64,000 bases of DNA from Arthrinium phaeospermum. Taxonomy: Eukaryota > Ascomycota > Sordariomycetes > Amphisphaeriales > Apiosporaceae. Below, in pieces: positions 35,060-44,340 of this stretch. The translations under genes and the position numbers were made by a program. The stretch is from NCBI GenBank assembly GCA_006503535.1, contig QYRS01000009.1, forward strand, positions 434,001 to 498,000, in the 5' to 3' direction. Numbering within the stretch: position 1 is the first letter of the stretch; each line of letters opens with the position of its first letter. The notes below the pieces were generated by a model that was not told the DNA's origin, ran no database searches, and worked only from the letters and a program-made list of their open reading frames with translations.

Positions 35060-36104
35060 ATGGCTACCTTCAAGCCAAGCCTCGCACCGGAACCCCCTGA
35101 CCCAATCGAGGCGTGGTTACAAGAGAAGGTCGATTCGGAATTTCAACGGCTCTGTCGCAAGTTGCAACGCATCAGGCCAGCACACCTTATTCCGGCCTGG
35201 AAGCTTGAACGCGACGAGATAATTGGCCAAATATCCCTGCTGAAAACCGCGCTTCAGTCCGTCGAGAGCAAACTGAAGGGGGCTGATCAGACACAGAGTG
35301 TTGTCTCGGAGTTCCAGACTCGCATCCATAACAGAGTCGACGAAGCAAAGTGCTCAGATGCGGTCCGTACCAGCGTACTCAACTACTGGAAACAACGCCT
35401 CGGTTCTTCCAATCTACCGATTCCGGACAGCCCCGCTCCAGCAGACGCCTCTGATCATGGCTCGAGCGAGGATGAAGATGACACCGCTTCCACATCCTCG
35501 TACCTTCCATCTGACTGTCATGACGAAACTGAAGCCGTCTCGGGGTATAGCGAGGGCCTCCACGATAAGTCCTTCATAATGAAAGCCAAACTGAATGCGG
35601 TACGTGGCACCATGTGCAACCCACCCCTCACCATGGATGATGTTGCCGCCGAGTGGGTCATGCACTCGAAGGATCTCGCCGACTTGACGGATCTTAATGA
35701 CGGAGGCAACAGCTTCTATGTTGCTCGGTGCCACCATGTCGGATGTTCCACGACTCTGGATGACGGACCCCGGTTTTTCCAAATCTCCGTCGCCACAATC
35801 AAATACAATAGTCTCCAAGGGCACTTGGCCAACAAGCACTCGGAGACTGGGAGTACCGCGGTCGATATCCTGCCTTGGTGCCTGTTTGAAGGTATGACCA
35901 ACAAGCCCTCATTATACCACCCTGAACACAAGCTGATATTGTCCGGGCACTAGTGACAGACTGTACCAAACGCTGGCAGCGCTCACACAACAACGATGTA
36001 TCAAAACAAGGTCAGTTTCATTGCCACAATCAACGACCTGCACACGACTAGCTGAACATCCTCAAGCCTCCAAGCGTAAATTGCTATTCAGGTCAAGGCG
36101 TTGA
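35060..36104 (+). CDS. family B protein B2
   Basis: Three exons, 35060-35891, 35954-36010 and 36067-36104; 308 aa. Same plan as B1 and B3: N-terminal helical region (EKVDSEFQRLCRKLQ), an acidic Ser-rich linker, FIMKAKLNAV, LTMDDVAAEWVMHS, finger-like CHHVGC ... LQGHLANKH, then WCLFEG at a phase-1 intron. The middle exon is again 57 nt (VTDCTKRWQRSHNNDVSKQ) and the tail is basic (ASKRKLLFRSRR). The start ATG is the first after an extended open leader; the leader is not conserved in B1. No membrane segment. Head to head with A2. Function unknown; nucleic-acid binding is plausible. Confidence 0.78.
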
Positions 36105-36927
36105 TTTGCAGCGAATTAAGGATGAGCCGGAAGCGCGAAACTACTGGCATATAGAGACAACAGCTATTTGGGACACCTTGTTATAGCTTTTCTATCTTCA
36201 ATACATCGTGAACACGTTCAGCCATTTCCACTTCAGCGCAATGCTATTTGGCTTTTGAAGTGCTGTACTTATGAAAAAGCCCCAGGTTGGCAAGGCACCA
36301 CTTGTAGCTGATCACAACCTGACTTTGCTATTTGTAGAGCCGCTCCCCGACGGATAAAGATGGTGCCAAAGATACGAACCTGTTTCGATTGGGCTGGGTT
36401 GACAACTGGCTGCATCAGTCAGGCTGGTCCTTCTCCAATCTGTCGTATCTCCTTGATGACGAAACCGCTGTTCCGACCAAATTATGATGTACTGTAAAAT
36501 TACAGATCAGGGATCACCTAGCGCCAATAGTTCATATTATCCCATCTTATGAATAAGAAAAGATAAAAGGGGATACAGCAGATGACACACCGCTGATCAC
36601 CACGTGGTAATCATTGCGGCAAACGCATGCAGCATGAGCCATGCAGCTTTCAGGAGCAGAACAGTCTTGAAACCGGTCAATGACATTGTTGCCTGATCCG
36701 GCAGTTGGCATTGTCATACGGCGAAGTTTGCTCCATGCAGAGCAACAAGCTGTCTTCACGTAGCACATGCGAAGGCAACAGGGGCAATGATGGGTCTAAG
36801 ACTCGAAATGCATTGGATAGGAAACGACTTGAAGCTCCGCCTGGTCTATAAAAGGCAACTGCAATGACGGAGATGAGTTCGCATTGTCTTCATCCCACTA
36901 TATGCAAGTAGCTGACCATTCCGAATC
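36105..36927. other. intergenic between B2 and E1
   Basis: About 820 bp with the B2 3' flank and the E1 promoter. No gene or repeat recognised. Confidence 0.45.
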
Positions 36928-37518
36928 ATGGTCCCCGAGATCGACGAGGTTGAATACGACATGACAGACGAGGAGACAGAACCGGATGACCAGCCAGAAG
37001 TCAAGAGGCTGGTCCAAATGCTCGACGAGCTGAATAGCGAAAGTCTGGACCGCTTGACAGTCAAGCACGGCACGGACATTCTCAACAGCCTACTGCACGA
37101 GGCATGCAAAAGGTGCCAGGGTATCATCCAGGAGACACGCGAGAGAGGCTCGGCTTTCGTCGATCACGTCAATGAGGACAGACTTCATACTCAGACAGCA
37201 AAGACCAGTCTCGACCTCGCCCTGCGAACGACCCAAGCCAACCTCAGGTCCATTTTCGACCAGATCGAGGCCATCGAGAGCAACCTCCCGCATGCCGACC
37301 CTGCGTCATCTACATCGACAGGGAATCGAGCGTTCGAGGCATCAGTATTACATGCAGCAAACAAAGCCGACGCTGTATCCGGAGCAGGCAGTCGTAACAT
37401 TGAGCAGACAACGATGCGTCTACCAGGCAGCTCGCCCCCACCCGTCATTATGCAGAGCAACCCTAAGCGACAGCGAACGAATGATGTCGGTAGCACCTCC
37501 CGCGCGCGAGGCAGATAA
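36928..37518 (+). CDS. family E protein E1 (small coiled-coil, basic C-terminus)
   Basis: Single exon, 196 aa. An acidic N-terminus (EYDMTDEETEPDD) is followed by a helical, coiled-coil-prone region of about residues 30-120 (ILNSLLHEACKRCQGIIQE ... LDLALRTTQANLRSIFDQIE), then a Ser/Thr-rich linker and the basic element NPKRQRTNDVGS near the end. E2 has the same order, with CREIVEETLAENKNLLDW, DLDDAFQAMRWRLQSLADH and SKRQRVDSVGG, so the two are paralogs. The KRQR element is a plausible nuclear localisation signal. A further exon after 37518 is possible, since E2 continues past this element. Family not recognised. Confidence 0.72.
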   Translation: MVPEIDEVEYDMTDEETEPDDQPEVKRLVQMLDELNSESLDRLTVKHGTDILNSLLHEACKRCQGIIQETRERGSAFVDHVNEDRLHTQTAKTSLDLALRTTQANLRSIFDQIEAIESNLPHADPASSTSTGNRAFEASVLHAANKADAVSGAGSRNIEQTTMRLPGSSPPPVIMQSNPKRQRTNDVGSTSRARGR

Positions 37519-39462
37519 CGAAAAGTCGGGGGCTTACAGTAGTATTACAGACAGAAGAGGTACAGGTGGTCGAGGAGCGCGTCCGAGAGCTGATCGACAG
37601 TTTCCCGTCCCACAAGGCGGCAAACCATAGTCCGCGGACGCGTCACCCAGGCACCATCAGCCCGCCCAAGTTTTACGGGAAAGACAGCAGCGAAAAGGGT
37701 GGTTTCGAAAAAGTGAGAAGTGACATAGAGTAGTATTTAGCTCCGAGGATCTCTCTAGGGGGGGAGGGGAGCCGGGGCTGGTACAAGCGAGGTTGGAGTA
37801 AGCGATTATATTGGAAGATCAATGTCAACATGCATGTGGTAGACACATTTTCTGCACGCATAAGCTTAGTCATCATTGCAAACCTATCATTGGCAAGCCA
37901 TTGACCATGACTATACCCTCCGAATGAATTGGAAGAATAAGAATATTCAATTTTAGGTCAGTATTTCAGTACGAGGAGCTTTCCCCATGTGAATTGAGCT
38001 TTCTTTTCGGCGTTGGTGGGACACTGAAATATGAGGCTCTAGATGTTGTAACGGGAGCGTACTGAGGTACGTCAACAGAACTAGCAATCTTGGGTCCGGG
38101 GTTTGTGCCCCATCGAATGCGACATTGTCACTGTCAACTTACTTGGATGATGTCGGCTAGCCCCATCATCCCACTCAGCCGCGGTTTGTTTTTGAAACTC
38201 TCAACCCCTATTGCTTTGTCGATGCCAAGGTCTTCCTGCCGCTAATAATGGTAACCTCCGGTAGATACCACCCCATCTTCCATGAGGTACAACTTAGAAA
38301 CCATCTCTAGCCACGGTGGAAATGACTGGATACCTAGCTATGGTTGCGAAAAGGCTTGGCATCCAAGTTAGTTACGGGAACGTTTCTTTTTCTCAAACTT
38401 ATACTACTGCGATATACTATTATAGATTCGTGTTGGGTTACATTCTCAGGTGGCTAGTATCGCTTGCTGATCAAAGAGATGACCTTTTTGAGACGTAAGA
38501 TGCATTCGTCGTATGCATGGGCAATTTGAGCTCACTGGCTAGATTTCTGTTCTCATCGACACACTCACAGGCGGGAAGTCGAAGGCTTCTCAGCCTCCTC
38601 CCACGCTTTCGTGTTCTGGAGCCGGCCGAGTTGGAACTTGGCTTTTTCCAACCATGTCGGTGGTTCTGGCAACTCGAGCCGCGTGTATATAGCTCTATGC
38701 TGTTTTTCGCTAAGTGATGATGCATCCCCTTTGAAATGACCTTTGAATACTTCCAGTGGCAAAAGGAGACCCCCCGGGTGAAATCAAAAAGCCTATGGCA
38801 GACTTGTACCATTATACGTAGTTCCAAGTCTCTTCTAGTGTTTCGAACCGTTAACTACGGTCATCCACACACATGAGACCTAGGCGAGCAAAGGTGTAGC
38901 GTTGCAATGTTCCCAATAAGTGTTCACGATGATATTTCCTCATCTAGTGCGGTAAGCGATGTTGACCCCCTGTGTAAGCATTGTTACGATCAGCCGCTCA
39001 ATGGAGCGACCTGCATTGTTTGTTCAGCCATGTTTTCAACCGGTGTCCCGGTAGTCTGTTTGCCGAACGTATCATGCATTGAAATGGTGTAGAGTACAGT
39101 ACAGACCATATACAGTGTCTAGGTTGGACAAATATTATTACAGGGTCATTCAATAGTAATGCACGATGCCAAATGCGGTACGACGGCGGCAGAAGGGCGA
39201 ACCATGAATGACACAGTACATGTTGTCACGATGATACCTAGTTGGTACAACGAGGCACAATCCTCGACATAAATTCTAAAAATTCTGATTGGTTCCCCTT
39301 GGTGGCTTGTAATACGATGTAGCGGCCCCGCACGGATACATGCAGGCTCGACGCAGGTAATCAACCCCAACCCAGATCGGCCCAATCTCCAATCTTGCCA
39401 AGAAAGCCCCCCAAAGCCCCTATGACATGTCAACCACGTTACCAGGGGTCTCTTTGTTCGCC
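37519..39462. other. 1.9-kb region between the E genes
   Basis: No confident gene. Two short frames look slightly protein-like: 38565-38762 (minus, 65 codons, containing PTWLEKAKFQLGRLQNT) and 38907-39092 (plus, with CKHCYD and CIVCSAMF). They could be remnants of island genes, but neither aligns to families A-F by eye. Confidence 0.4.
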
Positions 39463-40146
39463 CTATAGATTCTTGGGGCTCTGAAATTGGGTAGCACCGC
39501 GCCCTGCCTCCGCTTTGTGGCTTGGGGGAATCCTGACTAACCTTGTCGCCTCCCTGTCCGCCTGGAAAAAGAAAATAGTCAGCAGTTGAACAAACTTCGT
39601 GAGATCAGGCGGGAGGAGGGGGCCACCAACGCTGTCCACCCTTTGTCGCTTCGATGCGGGCAGGGGTGCCTGCGCCGAAGGAGGTGGGGCTAGAGCCAGC
39701 AGGTGGTCGCGACGCGCCATCTCAAGGTGGCTGTCGCTTGATTCGGGTGCCTTTGCAGTAGCGGCGATGGAACACGAGGCGGTGGCTGCATTGTGCGTCC
39801 GCCTCTCTGTCGTGGACGGGCCGCCTGCGACAATGGTTCGCACCGGCGCATCCCTTTCGCACTTGTCGATGTGGTCTGCCAAGGATTGTAGCCGCCATCG
39901 CATCGCCTGAAAGGCGTCGTCGAGGTCCTTGCGACCCTGCTCGCTTTTGACTTTTGTTTGCTTGACCCAGTCTAGAAGGTTCTTGTTCTCTGCCAGGGTC
40001 TCCTCGACGATTTCTCGGCATCTGCTGTGGGCCTTTCGTGACTGCTCGTTGAGAACGGATTTGAAATTGCCGGTGGTCAGCGCCTCTTGACCTGCCGCGT
40101 CGAGGGTCTCCAATTTCTGGATCAGGTCCTTGCTCTGGGCAGGCAT
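39463..40146 (-). CDS. family E protein E2
   Basis: Open frame of 227 aa with ATG MPAQSKDLIQ. Shares with E1 the coiled-coil blocks (SVLNEQSRKAHSRCREIVEE, DLDDAFQAMRWRLQSLADH) and the KRQR element (SKRQRVDSVGG). The frame runs through a pyrimidine-rich stretch at 39545-39595 that contains CTGAC and TTTTTCCAG, which looks like an intron 3' end, so the last 40 residues may be wrong. E1 and E2 are convergent (tail to tail, about 1.9 kb apart), opposite to the head-to-head A-B pairs. Small, soluble, probably nuclear; function unknown. Confidence 0.68.
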   Translation of the reverse strand: MPAQSKDLIQKLETLDAAGQEALTTGNFKSVLNEQSRKAHSRCREIVEETLAENKNLLDWVKQTKVKSEQGRKDLDDAFQAMRWRLQSLADHIDKCERDAPVRTIVAGGPSTTERRTHNAATASCSIAATAKAPESSDSHLEMARRDHLLALAPPPSAQAPLPASKRQRVDSVGGPLLPPDLTKFVQLLTIFFFQADREATRLVRIPPSHKAEAGRGATQFQSPKNL

Positions 40147-40830
40147 GCTGATGGTAAGGGGGCGAGATCTTGAGGGAAATTGTCACACGTAGAATGGACA
40201 AAACATGTTTTGATGCTCTTATAGACGGACCATAGTCTCCGCGTCCTCGTGAGATACCAGAATCATACTACACGTAGTCTTGGCGTATTACCTCCTGCCC
40301 CTTTCTTTTCCCGGCTATCTTAATATCATCAGCTCGTGCTTAGCGCCCAATGCCGTAGGTGTACTACACCATACGACAGGTGCTCATAGTGTAAAGCCTC
40401 ATGTCACTACTTGACGCTCAACTCGTATCGCAGCAGGCCTCGGTGACTCATGCCCAGATGCAGCTTCCCGTTTTCCTGTGGCTATATGCAAGTGGCTACT
40501 TACGGTTAATTAGCTGTAGACAATCAGGGGTTGTGTCGTCTAATTTTGGATGGTATTCCGGAGCAAGACCTTAGCAGTGTCTGGCTGCTGCCCCAGCCAT
40601 GGGATAGGCAATAGACGTGTATGGTACACACGATCCTGGACTGAAACCTTGGTAGTCTTGACGGGAGCTCTTCCTCCGGTTACAGGCTTACGATCACCAC
40701 CATGAAGATATTTTCAAAGAACTCAGGATCAACGAAGTAGGGGTATGTGTGGTAACTTGGGTAACAGAAGTCAAAATTCAAATTCATCTACATACACTCC
40801 TCATAGCTACTTGTTCAAACTGGACCCAAT
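40147..40830. other. intergenic between E2 and B3
   Basis: About 680 bp with the E2 promoter and the B3 3' flank. No gene seen. Confidence 0.4.
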
Positions 40831-41884
40831 TTACTGAACCAATTTGTGCGGTAGTCTTTTGGACCTGAACAACTTCCTCCGTCTGGCGGCTTGATGACAC
40901 TCAGCATGTGAAACTCTGTTGATGTCATGGATGGGTATCTCTTACCTTGCGGACCCGTCATCTCGTTGTGTCTGGCTCGCCGAGCCTCGTCGCAGTCTTT
41001 GACTACGTTTCTGATATTAGCATACGACATTTAAGCATCACTTGTGTTGAGTTGAGAGACATACCTTGGAACAGGCACCATGACAGCACTGTGTCTCTGT
41101 CTCTGTCTTCACTCGGGTGCTTATGGCGCAGATGAGTCTGTAGTGGGTTACCCTGTCGTAGCGCGAATTGGGGGAAATACTTGGGACCCCCGTCCGCTGA
41201 TTCCGAGCATCCGTTGTACCTGCATCGGGCCACGTAGTACCCCTGCCTCCCACGGAGATGGCTGTCATCGCGGGGATGGAAGATCCACTCGCCAGCAACG
41301 TCATCCATGGTGAGATGGGGATTGGCCGTGGGCTGGTGAGGCTGTGACGGGTGTTGGCTGCGCACCGCCTTGACCTTGGGCTTCATCAAGAAGACATCAG
41401 TGCCGAGACCGCGATCTTGGGGAAGTTCTGGTGTGTGAATCGGATTCACCCAGATTTCATCCGAGAGGGTGCTGTCAACAGAGTCTGTCTCAGAAAAGGA
41501 CTCGTCTTGGGCAGCTGTGGATGGGCTGGGGGGCCCTCGGGCCTCGACGCCGATGTCCCTAAGGTGCTCGTGCCAGTACTGCCTAGCCCAACCCGCGACT
41601 CCATCGTCCTCGACTCGAAGTCGGTCGTCAAGGCGGGTCTGGAACTCAATTGCAACAGTTTGGGGAACAACTATGGACTCCACAGCTTGGTCGATGGTTT
41701 CGAGCTCATCTTTGAGCGCATCTAGACGACCTTGTATCTTGCTACGTTTGAGCTCGACGTCTTCCACGGCTTGTGGTGAACTAAGTGACCTCAGCCTTTG
41801 ACAAAGTCTGTTCAACAGATCATCTACCTCAACTTTGAGGGAGGTCTTGGCATAGTCACTTTTCGTTGGACCTAGAGCCGCCAT
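40831..41884 (-). CDS. family B protein B3
   Basis: Three exons, 41065-41884, 40946-41002 and 40831-40889; 311 aa. Aligned features with B1/B2: KVEVDDLLNRLCQRLRS, VAIEFQTRLDDRL, FLMKPKVKAV, LTMDDVAGEWIFHP, the finger CRYNGC ... LQTHLRHKH, and VLSWCLFQG at the phase-1 intron. The middle exon is 57 nt (VKDCDEARRARHNEMTGPQ) and the tail is basic (AARRRKLFRSKR). Choosing the acceptor ACGTAG over the nearer TATCAG is decided by frame and by this alignment. Head to head with the A-type relic at 42382-42597, so this is the third A-B pair, inverted relative to the other two. Confidence 0.78.
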
Positions 41885-42381
41885 TTGGGAAACGAAAAAG
41901 TCAATTGGGAAGTCTTCTGCTGGGGAACACGGTATCTCAACTAGTAGGGATAATACAGGGAGAGATCAAACGTTTTGGGCGATGAAACAAGAACGTGTAA
42001 GTGAACAGGGGATTGGGTGTGAGAAGGGCACAAAGACAGTGGGTGAACAGGAGAAGATGGGGAGAGATCGAGAACGAGATGGATGGGTTATACAGAGTTG
42101 GGAGGAATAGACATCGTATCTTCCATCAATGGAACCAAGCATCATACAGACATCCGAGGAACACGCATCATTCAGCTTGCGCGTGTCATGCGCGTGACCA
42201 AAGTGGCTGGAGAGGGGAACCGCGACGCGAATACGGCGCGAAGTAACGTGCAGCCCCCGCCCGGAGCCTGCTCGGCATCCTGGGGGACAGATGGTGGGGG
42301 ACAGCAGTCTTAAACTAATATCATCATAGCTACTTGGATAGTGGCCCACAGTATGTAACATATATCTCTCACACTAAACGT
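41885..42381. promoter_or_regulatory. former divergent A3-B3 promoter region
   Basis: About 500 bp between the B3 start and the A-type relic, the positional equivalent of the A1-B1 and A2-B2 intergenic regions. No conserved motif seen. Confidence 0.4.
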
Positions 42382-42597
42382 GAGAACAAGTTAGGGGTGT
42401 AGCTTGGATGAAAGGACCCCCTCGTGGAGCTGCTGGAGAGTCTCAGACACGTTGGAGAGCTCTTCAAACAAGGGAATGCTGCTCGTGACAAAGCCGAATC
42501 CGACATGAGAGTGTTGGTACAAGGAGGCCGAGCCGCTTCGGAGGAGGTACAAGCCAGCATGCTGGGCACATACCCGATTTCCACTAATACCTTCTAG
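42382..42597 (+). pseudogene. relic of a third family A gene
   Basis: One frame reads ENKLGV, stop, LG, stop, then KDPLVELLESLRHVGELF and KQGNAARDKAESDMRVLVQG. It aligns to A1: ENDLLVQF at the start, then LRPLVPQLLANLRHIEELF and AQWDKLRDEAQSDMRDLLQG. The first stop (TAG) sits where A1 has Gln (CAA/CAG), consistent with C-to-T change, and about 20 residues between the blocks are deleted. Similarity fades after about 42570. No start codon in place, and the 3' half is lost. Its place and strand relative to B3 match the A-B pairs elsewhere in the island. Confidence 0.75.
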
Positions 42598-44340
42598 GTT
42601 CCTTCCTACTTAGCTTTTGGTCGATCCACGGCCGCTGTTGCACCAGGCAAGGCAGTGGGCAAGGCACCATGTATTCACCCCCTCAAGTATCGATGTAGGT
42701 CTAGCGCATCAATGAAACCGTGATACTACATCGTCGACAACAACCTTCCCACGATGAGCATTTCTCAAGTCCAATTTGTAAATCGTCTCCACCAGAGAGC
42801 TGTCATATCGAAGGAAATATGACAGGAGGTGGGGTGGGCGCATGTCCCAGGTCAAAAAATCAAGGATCGAGAATCCAATAGTGTTCTATGCAGAACGGAA
42901 ATAAGTCTGTGCAGTAGTTCTGAGGGGTGATATGTGCCGTGTGGCACAACTAATTTACTAGTCAAAAGAGAACATGGGCGTGCGTGAATTTCTGCGTCGA
43001 AGCTGGGGGTACGTCACAGTATTCGGCAAAAACGCCCGAAGGTGGTGGACTGCAAGAGCTACGCGAATGTGACGCCAGGGCCAACAAGCGAAGGCCTGGA
43101 TCATTCGGACAGCGTGGCTAGCGGTGCTTCCGCGACGGTCAGGCTGCGGCGCCTGAGGTTATCGTAGGGCTTACCGATCTACATATTTCCCTTCCCCTGT
43201 GAGTTTTGGTTCCTCAAGCCACCAGAAGCTACTAAATGGCAAACAAATCAACACTACCCCGGTTTTCTGTCTCGTGCCATATTCAAATGCATGCAATATG
43301 CCGACCTGGCACAGAGCATGTCGAGCACTAGAACGGTTACATTGCATACCCAGCCACCACCATGCACATAATTGATTCGCTGAGGTGGAATCTTGGTTGT
43401 CGGGCAAACCAAGATAAAGCATGTCAGCCTGCAGCGTTGGGGTTTGACACCCCCACCCCTGTCGAATTTCAGGCGGGGTGAGCAGATCCCTGGCACGGCA
43501 TCGCGGAGAATCGCCCCTATTGGTCAAGCCCTGCTCCACCTCAATGCGCGATCTTCGGGAAGAGGATGTTGCTGAGGAAATCCAATGTTGACTGATACCA
43601 CAACACGAAACTTGGAGCACTGCAACTCATTTACGGCGGACCGTGTATCCTGGCTCTGCATCTATTCTTTGGCCTCGCAGTTGTCCCTATGATGAGTCAC
43701 ACCGCCGTTCTGTGAGCCTGGGTGGGTTGTGTTGTGGTGTGCCTGCCAGCTTCCGCCCCTCCTATACGCAGCTAGGTTGACCAGAAACTCGATGTATGAA
43801 GCGACTGATTGCACCGGGTCCCAATCGTTTCTTCGATCAGGGCTAGTCGACAATGCTTCTCTCACACTTCCACGCTTGGCAATCATCCTTGCCCACGTCT
43901 TGTTGCCAATGCCCCCCCTTTCCCTCCGTCTCGGTTTTTCAGCTCCACCGCGATCTCCCGCGGTCGGCTATGCTGCGCTGCACCCTCTGATAGATGGCAA
44001 ACGACCGAAATAGGAAATCCTGGCGGTCCCCACTCTACCTGAATGAAACCAGGTTTAGGGTTAAGGTTGGGGCCGAACCCCACTAATATAGGACTATTGT
44101 ACTAAAAATAGCCAATCAAGTCTTTTTAGAATTGTGTAATACAGTTACTACTTACCAAGGTCATCAGAACCACGTGTTTTTGAGACACACACCACAACTG
44201 TTGATCTCACAAATCCGGAATTGCCTGCATAACAAACTGATCTATCTGATTCCGGATGTTGACTAAGTGACAATACTGTACTGATAGAAGCCGTGGAGAA
44301 GAAATCGCATTGGCACCGCATCTGTTCTGACTCGCCCCGC
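42598..44340. other. 1.7-kb region without a recognisable gene
   Basis: Short frames only. No similarity to families A-F found by eye. The sequence has normal base composition, so it is not RIP-degraded. Confidence 0.45.
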
